From: Paralithodes platypus
Lineage: Eukaryota > Arthropoda > Malacostraca > Decapoda > Lithodidae
Length of the DNA stretch: 64,000 nt
Assembly: GCA_032716605.1 (NCBI GenBank)
Contig: CM064545.1
Coordinates: 5,973,963-6,037,962, forward strand
Reading direction: 5' to 3'
Shown: positions 43,010 to 54,661 of the stretch, piece after piece
Layout of the letters: the number at the start of each line of letters is the position of its first letter
How positions within the stretch are numbered: the stretch's first letter is position 1
Program-made: the position numbers and the translations under genes
Notes under the pieces: generated by a model
The model's database searches: none
What the model was told of the DNA's origin: nothing
The model's input: the letters and a program-made list of their open reading frames with translations, nothing else

Positions 43010-43681
43010 ATTTACAATTGTCCCGTCCCGATCATGGATCGCCACAACTGGGAGGAACCCAAAGCAGCCCGACGTGACGGCCTCTGAGGGGTATCACCTC
43101 GGTCCGCTCCAGTAGCAGGAAGGATATTATCAGAGTTCTGCTTGCTGTCGCCATCCACTACCTCTAAATCTATCTCTAGTGGGTATAGCTTAACCACCGG
43201 TCTGGTGGTCAAACCGGCTCCTGTTTTTACCTGAACTACCCTACATTTTCATTATCCGACCTATACGCCAAAAAAGTCGGGGGCCGTCATCATGTACTAG
43301 AACGACGTCCCATACTTGCGGCGATGCTATCCCTCTTTTTACCATTAAGTGACGATGTTGCTCCCTGAATGATATTAAATAATCAGTGCTCCACCTTTTC
43401 CACAGGTCATGTGAGAGCTTTGTAACATATTGGAAGCGTTGGTTGATGGAATCGTTGTTACGCCAAGTCGTGTCCTTGAGATCTTTATCCGTGACTTCCC
43501 GCCTTGGAAAGCTTCTGATCCGCCTCCCATGAACCAGTTGTGAAGGAGTGATGGGTAGAGGGTCTTCAAGATCACTGTAGCTGTAGCCAAGCGGGCGATC
43601 ATTGACTGTGGCCTCGAGCTCCAGTAATACCGTATTCAGTTCCTCTGTGGTAACCAATGCTCTACCCAGTACCTTCTTCAA
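43010..43681 (-). pseudogene. BEL/Pao C-terminal DUF5641 region
   Basis: Open on the minus strand from 43681: LEATVNDRPLGY, PSQLVHGRRI, VTKLSHDLWKRWSTDYL, WDVVLVHDDGPRLFWRIGRI. This is the domain that follows integrase in BEL/Pao polyproteins. A frameshift at about 43240 moves the last 70 residues (VVQVKTGAG, VVKLYPLE) to another frame, ending at a stop near 43012. Confidence 0.85.
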
Positions 43682-44303
43682 GCCAGCCTTTAGGATGCCA
43701 ATGACCCGTTCTCATATGGCACTGAACCATGGCGCCCTGGCCGGTATAAACCGCCACTCGCACTTGAATTCCGCTAGAGTACCTTTTAACCTTGCATCAT
43801 CCATCAACTCCCGTAATGTACTGGCTCCGCTAACAAATGTGGTGGCATTATCACTCATCAAATGATTCGCAGGAGAGGTTAGACACCGTCTCTACATGGA
43901 CCGCTCTAGTAACTGCACAGGTGAATAAGACTACATATAGTTTACTTACAGAACCCCCGTTCTCTTTTACTGGTAAGGCACCTGTGTAGTCAACCCCCGT
44001 TACCTGGAAAGGACTCACTTCCTGAACCCTAAACTCCGGCAATGGAGGGGCCTGTACAGCACGGTATGATGTACCTTGCAATCTCTTGCAGATGATACAT
44101 CCCATTAAGGCTTTCTTTACTACCTGTCTAATCTTGGGGATCCACCATCTTTGCCTTATGTAATTTACAACATAACTAACACCACTATGGTTACACACTT
44201 TGTGGCAGTAATTACTAAGGAGAGTGGCTATACGATGTTTATTAGGGATAAGGATAGGGTACATGGCGCTATCATGTAAAGCTGAAAAGTGTAGCCTACC
44301 TCT
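43682..44303 (-). pseudogene. BEL/Pao integrase remnant
   Basis: Same frame as the main ORF but beyond its TGA at 44304-44306. The zinc-binding part is VCNHSGVSYVVNYIRQRWW with CIICKR, and the first catalytic Asp lies in FQVTGVDYTG. At about 43851 the frame breaks, and roughly 20 codons of the core seem to be deleted. The second Asp (SDNATTF) and the Glu (ERVIG) follow in a different frame down to 43682. Confidence 0.83.
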
Positions 44304-47300
44304 TCAGCGTATCATGCCTCCCTCCATATAGAGGCCTAACTGCTTCACTATATTGCTTGGTGTGCCCTGTCCTTTTGACAAATAGTGGTGTTCCTCAGAG
44401 TAAGCTTCTCTCTGAGCTACCTTAAGTAAGGTGTTAATCATGGCTGACTCTGCTGCTCTTAATTCCGGCACCGTCAAGTATGCCGGTTTTGCCTGATAAT
44501 TCCCTTGTGTCTTCTCTTTAAGAGTCTTAATAAACCTAATGACCCATGCCATTACATGCCATGACTTCATATATGAGCCATACCGGTCCCAATTCAATAT
44601 GGCAGTAGGGGCAACCGGTACCGGCAATGACAGGGTTCCTTCTTGACTCATGTTACAACCCACAGTGGTGTCCCCTCCTATTGAGGCCCCTATTGGGCCA
44701 TGATCAGGCCATAGCATTTGGTGAGGTAGCCATGTGGGCCCTCCCCACCAAAGCGAAGAAGCAACTAAGGACAAATATGAAATCCCTCTGGTAACTAGAT
44801 CACTGGGGTTGTCCTCTGTGGACACATAACGAAAATGAGCGCCGGGGACTAATGACTTTATCTCATCAACTCTATTTTGAACATACATAGGCAAAATCTT
44901 TTTACTAGACAACCAGCATAGGTTTTTCTGGCTGTCCGACCAGAGGTACACATTCTCTATAATCAGCTTGTCCGCGTAGGCCTCACATATATAACATGCG
45001 AGACGAGCTGCGAGAAGAACAGCAGTCAACTCCATCTTAGGTATGGTGAGGGATTTAATAGGCGCCACCTTAGCTTTGGCAATTACTAACCTACTCACCT
45101 CATCACCAACCGCATAGGCCGCTACACCATATGCTACTGAGCTAGCGTCACTAAATAGGTGCAGCGTAACCCTCTTAGAATTAGTGACCTGACGGGGAAA
45201 CATGATACCTGTACTATCTATCATATCGTTATAAATACCCTGCCAGTTAGCTCTCATGTCATCTGGAATGGGAACATCCCACCCACACTCTAATCTCCAC
45301 AAGTCCTGTACGAACCTCTGCGCTCGGATGGTTACCGGTAGCAACACTCCTAGAGGATCGAAAGCACTCACGGTTAGACTTAGAGCCTCGCGTTTTGTAA
45401 GCAATGCAGGGCTATTTCCGTGGCAATTAACCTGTAACATATCCTTATCAGTTAGCCACTCAACGCCAACCCCGTCTTGTTTGGCGGAAGCTATACCCTT
45501 CAGGTGCAACAGTTCCCGCAAACTCTCATTATTTGTGACCCACTCACGTAAAGACAGGTTAGCGCTGGAAAATATTCTACGGGCATCCCAACATTGTTGT
45601 TGCAAATCACTTATATCATCACCAGTCCCCTGTAAGTTATCAATATAAAACCCCCTTTTTAGCTTATTAACTACTTCACTGTTCTCCTGTATCATAGACA
45701 GGTGTTTTTGAATGGTAGCATTAAGGAGGAACTGGGAACAGGTGGCCCCGAACAGAACTGCACGAAACCGGTAGACAATGTAAGGACTTGCAACATCCAA
45801 GGGATCAACGGGCCACAGAAACCTAGTAGGATCCCTATCTTTCTCACTCAACCCCACCATGAGAAATGCTTTCTCAATATCACTCACCCAGGCAAATTGA
45901 TGGCATCTAAAGCGCAGAAGCACCTGGGTGAGGTCAGCCACTAGCGATGGACCTGTATGGAGACGGTCATTCAGACTGAACGCCTTCTCGTCCATCCTAG
46001 CCGAACAGTCAAACACTATCCGTACAGGCGTAGTAACACTATCCTTGGTAATACCATGGTGAGCTAAGTAGTGAATGGGATGACCAGCCTGATTCCTGTT
46101 TTCTACTCTTTCAATAAACCCCCTTTCTATCTGATTATCCAGAACCTTTGTATACTGTTGACAGTAGTTGGGATCTTTTATAAACTTACGCTGCAAGCCT
46201 CTCATTCTGCCCAGGGCTAACTTAAAGTTATCAGGTAATTTATCTATGTTATCTCTCCACGGCAGTTCCACTATATACTGTCCCTGTGCTTCGGAATACT
46301 GTACCGTTTCAGAAAATCTATTTAAGACTTTCTCCCCACCCTTACCAGTCTCATTAGGACTTATACCAATATGGTCCAAGTCCCATAGAGCTGTCAGATC
46401 CTTTAATTCTGGAGAATTCCTGCCAATATCTTCCTGTATCTCCACTAAAGGGTCTACTGCTAACTTAAGAACAGTGACTAACTCTACATGGGTCTCTTCT
46501 ATATCTGAATGATAAGTGCCACTCAGTGCATAACCATAAATTGTGGGTAACATAACTATACTTCCTTCCCTGACATAACCTGAATGTACAAAGTGGTAAT
46601 ACAAGTCTGCCCCAATCAGTAACCCTATCATATCTTCATCTGTGATACCTGGATCTACTAATTTGTAACCCCGAGCCTTGATAGCATTTACCTCCATCTC
46701 TAATCCTCTCTCTGGCTTGTATACTGGTAACTCCTCCACCACAATGGCCCTCAATTTACGCACCCTTCTTCTGTGATGATAGGTTAACTCTACTATTTCA
46801 TACTCAGTACTACCAAGTGAGCCAGTAAATCCCTGGAGCCTTAGCTGTTCCTTACTGACCCTAACGTAATCAAGCTGCGATAAAGCAGAGCGCAAGATGA
46901 AGGTACGCTGTGAACATTGGTCCAACAAAGCTCTTACTTTACTGGTATGACCATTTCTGTCGGTCAAGGGAATCTGAATGGTAGGCAACAACACTGCTTT
47001 ATGGCCCAAAGCCACAGCCATGGTCACTGTTGGTTCAGGGGCCACTGGTTGTCCAGTTTGTTCAAGGCATGGCGTCGGACACAAATAATTAAAATGTTTC
47101 TGTTGGCAGAATTGGCACGGCCTAATTTTAGGGTTAGTACACCCCTGGCTGCCATGTTCTGACGACAGGCACCCAACGCACAATTTCAACTGCCTTGCTC
47201 TATTGGCCTTGGCGGGACTGTTCTTGTATTTTGCACACTTTGCCCAAAAATGTCCTGTCTTTAAACACAACTTACATCCATACTTCTGCTTGGTATCGGG

Positions 47301-48218
47301 TTTCTGATACACCGCATATGCTGCTGTGGCGGTCGCCCCAAACTGTTCTAGTGGATTATGTCTACTTTCTAGATTGCACACTTCAGTCTTAAACACATGA
47401 CCATATTCATCCACATCCAGCCAGTTGTCTTTTAATTCACACTTAATCACTTCAGAGAGTGCACTAGGAAGTTTATTATGCAACAGTACTGCACACATTT
47501 CACTTACTGTTACATCCATAGAGCGTAATGACTCTAACGCATACTCAAATGACGCAGATTTTGTTTTCAGAGCACTGAGCTCCTGGCTAGGATGCGGGAG
47601 ATTACACAGTTTCGCTATGTGAGCTGCCTTGATGCGATCCTTTTGACCATAACTGTTTTTCAGTATAGTGACCGCTGGTTCATAACTTGCAGCGACCAAA
47701 CTAAACCCACTAACAATTTGTAGAGCCTCACCACTAAGTTGTCCCTTTAGATACGTAAATTTCTGAATGTCAGTTAAGTCTGTTTGGGAGTAAACACTAC
47801 AATCAAAGAGCTCCCAGAAACCCACCCACTGTGTTGGATCCCCATCAAAAACTGGCAACTTTAGGGAGGGTAGCTTAATACCCTTCTGTTTCCTACTTGC
47901 TGCACCATCATGAGATCTACCAGTAGTGGTTGTCTGTAGAGCACTATCTAACTCAGCTAACTGACCGTTTACTCGTTTAACATACTGCATATCTTTCACC
48001 ATCTCATCCTCTAACTGATCATCTGAATATAAGCTATTCAACTCTACGTTTTACGACTTGATATCAGTTAGGGCCTCTTCTAAAGTTATTTTCACACCCT
48101 TTACATCATGCAGTGTAGCAGCATGTTCAATAAATTCAGACAGATTAGAGGTAAGCTTAGTAATCCCTCCCTTCTTGGCGGCCCTGAACCGCCGCAATGA
48201 CTTTATTTTCTCCTCCAT
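44304..48218 (-). pseudogene. BEL/Pao gag-pol: DUF1759 to RNase H, about 1300 codons
   Basis: Polyprotein. The natural start is ATG at 48218 (MEEKIKSLRRFRAAKKGG); an in-frame TAA at 48051-48053 separates the first 55 codons from the 1245-codon remainder. Domains in order: DUF1759 (LPVFDGDPTQWVGFWELF), zinc knuckles (CKLCLKTGHFWAKC and CVGCLSSEHGSQGC), DUF1758 protease (VRALLDQCSQRTFI, with DQC where DSG is usual), RT (FAWVSDIEKAFLMVGL, FGATCSQF, FYIDNLQGT, with YIDN at the YxDD position) and RNase H-like (LFSDASSVAYGVAAY, IPKMELTAVLLA). Except for two nonsense codons it is remarkably intact. Confidence 0.9.
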
Positions 48219-48897
48219 TCTTAGAAAGTTTACGGTAACTAAAGCTTAAGGAACAACAATACTAATCGTCACTGTAGGCTAACCTATTCTAATCTATTCT
48301 AAGCCTAGGCTAACCTACTTACATTGATGACGACAGCAACCAAGCAAATTGAAGCATGCAGATCGCGTGCCCCCTGTGAGTTTACAAATGATCAAAGAAA
48401 AGGAAATTTACCCTATGTCATATTAGTCTTCTTTACAATATTTACTTTACTATATTAAATTTTAACAAATTACAAAGAAAAACAAAGAAGGATCAAGACT
48501 CCTCTGAAGGAGGAACAGCCGCAGCCGTCGTCCTAGTCTTGAGATCTAGCCTATTGTGTCGACTGCTCCTCCTCGGCCCTGTCCTTCTCCTCAAAGAATG
48601 CATGCACTCTATTCAGTAGCCTATCTAATACCTTTCGGCTCCCTGGCACATCTAACCCAGGCTGAGGTCTGCCTGACAGTGTCCACCCTTGCCCCTGGTC
48701 TATAGAACTGCCTAACAAAAAAAAGCAGGGCACGGCACTGGACGGTCCAACGGAAAATCCCGGACATATGCGCCCCTCAACATTTGTCCACTGGATCGCC
48801 CAGCTCTACACAAAGGCAGACAAGTCAGGCCTAATACCCCCCAATTCTTATCAATATATAACAGATGGCCCAGTATCCTGGTCACGGCACCAATAAT
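48219..48897 (-). other. BEL/Pao 5' leader with primer binding site
   Basis: Non-coding leader between the 5' LTR and the gag ATG. The primer binding site TGGTGCCGTGACCAGGAT (minus strand, 48892 to 48875) begins 5 nt inside the LTR, as usual for BEL/Pao. The short frame at 48551-48733 has no support. Confidence 0.7.
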
Positions 48898-49449
48898 ATC
48901 CTGAATATTATTCCTAGGGGGTAGAGGAGAAACGGATATAAATTAAATGTATAGACCTGGGAAGATGAAATGGCCGAGGCTATAAATATGATACCGGTCG
49001 GCTTTGGACTTACGTGTTAAATTGTATATGTAAGCTATCTGTGGTAGTCCCAAATAATATCTATGAAGTACTTGTAGTATTAAAGGAACTTAGCTGTGAT
49101 GCAAAGAATGTAGGTTAGGTGATGGACATGTCGATAGGCGAAGATCAGTGATGTTCTGTTGTTATGTGGCAGCAACTGGTGGTTTGTTGTGAGCGGGACG
49201 AAGTCTCTGTGTGAAGTGTACTGAGATTCCCTTTTATCGTAACAATATAAAATATATTTAAGGGTTCTATATCGTCCCCCGTGATTAAATAATAAGGGAA
49301 AATAAACTAAGATATAATTGGTGCAACCACAGTAATATTATTTTATCCTCAAAGATAAATAAAGTAATGCGTATAAACAAAAAGGAACCAGCTGTTGTGA
49401 ACCCGGGAAATTCAAACTACGGTATATATACCAGCTAGGATTCACGACA
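48898..49449 (-). repeat. BEL/Pao 5' LTR (552 bp)
   Basis: Element-sense 5' LTR; in plus orientation it starts ATCCTGAATATT and ends CACGACA, then the AACGGT target copy. Slightly longer than its partner through small indels (for example ATATTATTTTATCC near 49335). Confidence 0.9.
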
Positions 49450-49455
49450 AACGGT

Positions 49456-50048
49456 GAGGTTATGGAGAATGTTAGCTCATTTAAGTATTTGGGCAGTATG
49501 TTGAGTAAAGATGGGAGTATGGAGAAAGAAGTGCGGGAGAGTGTGCAACAGGGGAAGAAGTTTGTAGGAATGCTGAAAGCAGTATCAAGAAATAGGGTGG
49601 TCAGCATGGAAGTAAAGAAATCCTTGCATAATAGCATGGAAATCCCGAGATTGATGTACAGGAGTGAAACATGGATGTTGTTGGAGAGACACAAACCAAG
49701 AGTGAGAGGGGTGGAAATGAGTTACTTGAGAAGTGCGTGCCTAGTTACATGTAGGGATAGACAGACGAATGAGGAAGTGCGAGAGCGGTGTGGTGTGGAT
49801 GTTGATGTGCTGGAAAGTATAACAAGGAACAACTTGAGACGGTTCAGCAATGTGAAACGTATGGGAAGCTAAGAGAGTGTACAAGAGTGAAGTGGAAGGA
49901 CAAAGAGGGAGACGTAGACCGAGAGAGAGGTGGAAGGATGAAGTTAAGAAGTATATGTATGAAAGCGGTGCTGGATGGGAGGAGGGGCGTCGACTGATTG
50001 GGGACAGGTTCACGGGGGCGATTCATTCGTGGATCATGACGTCTGTCA
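49456..50048 (+). pseudogene. RTE-like LINE ORF2 C-terminus
   Basis: Continues the LINE frame after the BEL insertion: FKYLGSMLSKDGSMEKEVRE, MYRSETWMLLERHKPRVRGVE, CGVDVDVLESITRNNLRRF. A TAA at 49870 and a frameshift follow; then WKDEVKKYM and DRFTG-like sequence to 50040. This is the thumb and C-terminal region typical of RTE-type elements. Confidence 0.82.
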
Positions 50049-50385
50049 ATAGATAGATAGCTAGATAGATAGATTTATTAACTCAGTATATTATTCATTA
50101 TTTCATTAATTCTCTTATTTTTGTTCATTCATTCAGTTACCCCTGCCAAAACTCGTTTCTGTTCTGTTTTCTGTCTATTATCTGACGGTTTTACTCAGAT
50201 TAGGAAGGGTATATGGAAGATTGAGATTCAATATACCGTTATAATTCATACGGTTCCTTCCCAAGCTATACAATATATATACTGCATGATAGCCAGAATA
50301 GACTGTCAAAAAACAGCATAATCTTCAAAGGGTTTATACATTATATATTCATGCAATGGTATTCAAGTTATTTAATATTTAATAC

Positions 50386-50600
50386 AATCTATTTTTATTA
50401 ATTTCACCACACCACCAAACACCTCCAATGAAATTAATGAAAGCACATAATTATGTGATCCACAGGGATTCGAACCTGGGTTATCACACACAGATTTTTA
50501 GACACCTTAACCATTACACCACCAGGACGGTTAAAGGTTTATGCACACGCCTACGACTTATTATCCTTTCTCGAATACTGGATTTTAATCTAATCATGTT
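50386..50600 (-). mobile_element. tRNA-derived SINE copy 1
   Basis: The minus strand carries a tRNA-like part (about 50533-50455): GGTGGTGTAATGGTTAAGG as A-box region and GGTTCGAATCC as B box. The surrounding unit from AATCT at 50386 to AATCATGTT at 50600 recurs at 50712-50922. Confidence 0.72.
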
Positions 50601-50711
50601 CATATTTCCACCGCACTATGGTAGCCTAATGTTTAAGTGAGAGGAAAGAATATCATGGGGCACAGAACATATAGAACGGCCTCGCTACGAAATATCCCTG
50701 AACCTACTGAT

Positions 50712-50922
50712 AATCTATTTTTTATTAATCTCACCACACCACCAAACACCTCCAATTAAATTGATGAAAGCACATATGTGATCCACCGGGATTCGAACCT
50801 GGGTTATCACACAGAGATATTAAACACCTTAACCATTACACCACCAAGACGGTTAAATGGTTATGCACACGCCTACGACTTATTATCCATTCTCGAATAC
50901 AGGATATTAATCTAATCATGTT
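50712..50922 (-). mobile_element. tRNA-derived SINE copy 2
   Basis: Same orientation and same extent as copy 1, 326 bp downstream, with several substitutions and small deletions. B box GGTTCGAATCCC on the minus strand near 50798-50787. Two insertions or one segmental duplication would both explain the pair. Confidence 0.72.
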
Positions 50923-51439
50923 TAATGTGAAAATCATCATTAATGAAGAAATGGATAAATAAATAATACACGGTAGTCTGTGTGTCTGGGTTTTTTTCCC
51001 CAGTTGCCATAAAATTCCTATGTCCCAATCTTGATAATGCAGCTCTTATGACTATTTTGTAACGAAATATGTTTGGCAATAACATTATGCAGAGCTAGGG
51101 TACTGTCATATTCCTTTGTAAATATTGAGAAATCAGCTGCTATGTGGTTTAATTTACATAGTTGCATAATTATTTGTAAATAACGAGAAATCAACTGTTC
51201 AGGGGTTCAATATACAGTCAATTGAAAACAAACAGGCATTAAACATGAAGTTAATGAACACCTTGATCACTAGTCCATTTCAATCATTTGATCTCAATCA
51301 GCGTTATATCTATCAGTTAAGGAACACCCCGTTCTTAACATTAATCCTCCATTACAAACCCCAATGAACTAGAAGAAATTTATGAAACCTTATGATCCTA
51401 TTAATCCATCTAGCAATACCTATCAATATTTCTATCAAT
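50923..51439. other. Unassigned stretch
   Basis: 51040-51240 resembles 7200-7350 (shared TTTGTAACGAAA-like, GAGAAATCAGCT and TTCAATATACAGTCA phrases), so part is an old dispersed repeat. 51380-51439 grades into the minisatellite. Confidence 0.45.
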
Positions 51440-52655
51440 GCCTCCTATTAATGTCAACCAGTTCATCTCAATCAGTGCTACCCCTATCAATGTCAACTAG
51501 CAATGTCAACCAGTTCATCTCAATCAGTGCTACCCCTATCAATGTCAACTATCAATATCAACCAGTTCATCTCAATCAGTGCTACCCCTATCAATGTCAA
51601 CCAGTTCATCTCAATCAGTGCTACCCCTATCAATGTCAACTATCAATGTCAACCAGTTCATCTCAATCAGTGCTACCCCTATCAATGTCAACTATCAATG
51701 TCAACCAGTTCATCTCAATCAGTGCTACCCCTATCAATGTCAACTATCAATGTCAACCAGTTCATTTCAATCAGTGCTACCCCTATCAATGTCAACCAGT
51801 TCATCTCAATCAATGCTACCTCTGGCATTGTCAACTAGCAATGCCTCTATCAATGCCAACCAGTTCATCTCAATCAGTGCTACCTCTGTTAATGTCAACT
51901 AGCAATGCCTCTATCAATGCCAACCAGTTCATCTCACTCAGTGCTACCTCTGTCAATGCGAACTATCAATGCCAACCAGTTCATCTCAATCAGTGCTACC
52001 TCTGTCAATGTCAACTATCAATGCCTCTATCAATGCCAACCAGTTCATCTCAATCAGTGCTACCTCTGGCATTGTCAACATTCAATGCCTCTATCAATGC
52101 CAACCAGTTCATCTCAATCAGTGCTACCTCTGTCAATGTCAACTATCAATGTCTCTATCAATGCCAACCAGTTAATCTTAATCAGTGCTACCTCTGTCAA
52201 TGTCAACTATCAATGTCTATATCAATGCCAACCAGTTCATCTCAATCAGTGCTACCTCTGTCAATGTCAACTATCAATGCCTCTATCAATGCCAACCAGT
52301 TAATCTTAATCAGTGCTACCTCTGTCATTGTCAACTATCAATGCCTATATCAATGCCAACCAGTTCATCTCAATCAGTGCTACCTCTGTCAATGTCAACT
52401 ATCAATGCCTCTATCAATGCCAACCAGTTCATCTCAATCAGTGCTACCTCTGTCAATGTCAACTATCAGTGCCTCTATCAATGCCAACCAGTTCATCTCA
52501 ATCAGTGCTACCTCTGTCATTGTCAACTATCAATGCCTCTATCAATGCCAACCAGTTCATCTCAATCAGTGCTACCTCTGTCAATGTCAACTATCAATGC
52601 CTCTATCAATGCCAACCAGTTAATCTTAATCAGCGCTGCCTATGTCATTATCAAC
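51440..52655 (+). repeat. Minisatellite, units of 39, 52 and 64 bp
   Basis: Core phrase CAACCAGTTCATCTCAATCA then GTGCTACC. The left half has 39- and 52-bp units with CCCCTATCAATGTC; the right half (from about 51830) has 64-bp units with CCTCTGTCAATGTC. Units differ by whole numbers of a 12-13 bp sub-motif (CTATCAATGYCAA). All three plus frames are open for long stretches only because the unit lacks stop codons; it is not a gene. Confidence 0.93.
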
Positions 52656-53435
52656 ATACAGTCTTGACCTAACTTTGGAATACTGGTTGAATTATCAATG
52701 GTGGAAATAGTCTACTGGTTTACTGGCTATTCTCTCTACTTACATCACTGGCATCATCATTACCATCACCATTGACATCTAGGTAAAAATAAATGTCAAA
52801 TATCAAGGGGTTAAGAAGGATCTCAAAGAATTAAATAAGAAAAACTATCTCAATTATACCTTTGAATCTCACAAGTTCCCTTTAAGCGGAATAAAATCGT
52901 CTAATTATAGCCAGCACAATGTTATGGGCTGCATCGCCGTCCTGAAATGGTTACTAGCATTGTCCAACAACAACAACAACAACACCAGCCAATTAGTTCC
53001 AGTGTAATGACAACATAGACAATCACTGGTTTTTAATTCTCCTCGTTAACATGCAGATTTCCATTTTGGCCAATTCAGTCAATATTCCCTCTGACAATTA
53101 ATGCTTTATAATCCTGGGGATAAGCCTACAGCACACAATAACAAAGTTCCTCAAACTTGTGCATAGATACATTGTTGGCTTATACCCTGTTCCAAGTAGT
53201 TATGCCAGACTTCGCGAACCCTAAACCTCTGTACCTCAAAAAGGGCTAAAGCAAATAGGCTGTTAATATCCACGCCTATTCCCTTTCCAAATAGTAGACA
53301 TATTAGCTCGATTACTCAAGTCATTTGTGAGTTATAAAGATTAATGTTCAAGAGTTCTGGCCACCTTAGTTGGAACAGGGCATGGTCTCGTACATGTTTT
53401 CGCCTCTTCAGCATGATGACTCTACATGACTTGCA
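52656..53435. other. Unassigned stretch
   Basis: AT-rich intron sequence with (CAA)n at 52970-52984, possibly a LINE tail. No coding signal. Confidence 0.5.
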
Positions 53436-53439
53436 TTAA

Positions 53440-53921
53440 CCCTTCCTCCCCGGGCTGTCTTACCCAATGACGGTCGCCCCTACCCGGGCGATATGGCCGA
53501 AAAACGTCTAGGCCTAGGCTACCGTATTTATGTTTATTTTCACTGCTAGAACTTTCCCACTCACCTATAATCGTAGTGCGGTTTTCAATCTGTATTTTAG
53601 CATTGAGTAGAGCTCTGTAAGTCAACTGATTCAGTTGTGATGACGATTTCAGTGGAGCCAATATTGCAGAGATGTTGCCAATATGGGGGCTTTTTAGACA
53701 CTAATTTCGTCATGACGTCAGAACAATAACATTGAGGAGTCTTCTCCTTCTTGTTTTCGGAGGAGCGGTGACGAACGCTTGGGTTTTGTTGACATACGTC
53801 GTACGTAAGGCGTTCGGACCAAGCTTAATTAGGCTATTAAGCTCATGCCTTATATAAGGCATGCTGGGTAGTGGCCCTTCTTTCGTGCTGTCCTTACCTA
53901 ATGCAGGCCGGGTAGGAAGGG
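53440..53921. mobile_element. TTAA-flanked MITE, family D (482 bp)
   Basis: TTAA at 53436-53439 and 53922-53925. Ends CCCTTCCTCCCCGGGCTG and, in reverse complement, CCCTTCCTACCCGGCCTG: a terminal inverted repeat of about 18 bp with two mismatches, the clearest in the window. No transposase. It lies in the Ig-gene intron, 737 bp from the exon. Confidence 0.88.
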
Positions 53922-53925
53922 TTAA

Positions 53926-54661
53926 GGCTACCACTAGACTATATAAAACAGCTTAGGAAGGACCTTTTTAACTTAAAATGGTACAAACTATTTTAATTAG
54001 ACATGGTTTTTACACTCCTCTAAATTGAATAAAGTCGCTTAGTGATTGTCAGAAGTAAGGAAAGTATTGTGAAACCATTTCAAGATATATAATAGTGGTC
54101 TTGCCTTTCATAATAGAGGTTCGGCTCCCCCTGCCTACCATACCCTGATGTATCTGTGTTTCTGGAAATCCAGTATTCAGTATTTAATTTCAAATATGGT
54201 TCAAAATTTTCTTAAGATGTAGGGCTATCGTTTCTCTTCCAGTTTATATTGTTGAATAATTCAGCTAAGGGTTGAATGAACATACTTTTAAATGAATAGT
54301 CAGTGCAATACATACGAAAGTAATTTACCCTCCCCCTCCCCCCCCCCCCCCATGACATACAGTAAAAACGATCACTGCCTTCAAATTGAAATGTGGTACC
54401 TGTTTTGTGATAACACTCCCTATTGTACAATGTATTATGAAATATGACAAAGGAAGTAAACATAATGAGCCGGAGGCTACTGTCATGTCACCCCTAGAGA
54501 AAACTGAGGCAGGGATATGAGTATCAGCCAACACAACATCTGGAATACTAGATTCATAGCAAATTATGATTGTGCAATAATAACAACTTCGAGTATAACA
54601 ATTCTATGTTAATGTCTTGATAGCTAAGACCAAATGTTGTAAAATTACGTATGTTACCTAC
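53926..54661. other. Intron start of the Ig gene, unassigned
   Basis: Exon-proximal intron sequence in gene sense. Contains a C-rich run at 54329-54351. No repeat family recognised. Confidence 0.5.

Larger units (their letters stand above)
42430..49455 (-). mobile_element. BEL/Pao retrotransposon, minus strand
   Basis: Complete element between two LTRs of about 550 bp with a 6-bp target duplication AACGGT (42430-42435 and 49450-49455). Its removal makes the host LINE reading frame continuous. Coding order on the minus strand: gag-like DUF1759, zinc knuckles, DUF1758 protease, RT, RNase H-like, integrase, DUF5641. There are nonsense codons at 48051 and 44304 and a deletion near 43851, so it is inactive. 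Confidence 0.9.
31050..50077 (+). mobile_element. RTE-like LINE copy 2, split by three nested insertions
   Basis: One 5'-truncated LINE copy in four pieces: 31050-31316, 31805-31829, 41495-42429 and 49456-50077. Together they follow RTE copy 1 (from its EVEEMSKVF block onward) and continue through RT (FMELEKAYDRVDREGLWKVL, about 42160) to the C-terminus (FKYLGSMLSKDGSMEKEVRE, 49486 onward). The 3' end is a (TAGA)n-type tail at 50049-50077. The RT palm with the YADD box is missing: near 42335 the sequence jumps to NLKVNAGK. So the copy is dead by internal deletion as well as insertion. Confidence 0.88.
30958..54661 (-). other. 23.7-kb intron of the Ig gene, filled with transposons
   Basis: Runs in gene sense from the donor GTAGGT at 54661 to the acceptor CAG at 30958. 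Contents: a TTAA element (53440), a minisatellite, two SINEs, and the RTE-like LINE copy with its TTAA, Gypsy and BEL insertions. Intron phase 0. All large insertions stay outside the splice-site neighbourhoods. Confidence 0.75.

Noticed and set aside
43602..43865. Plus-strand frames across the BEL element (also 45256-48249)
   Set aside because: Shadows of the minus-strand polyprotein.
50455..50856. Two tRNA genes
   Set aside because: A and B boxes are present but no full cloverleaf, and each lies in a longer repeated SINE unit.
51382..52623. 413-residue Ser/Gln/Asn-rich open frame and its overlapping frames
   Set aside because: It is translation of the minisatellite. The unit lacks stops in all plus frames and unit lengths are not multiples of three, so no protein repeat is maintained.
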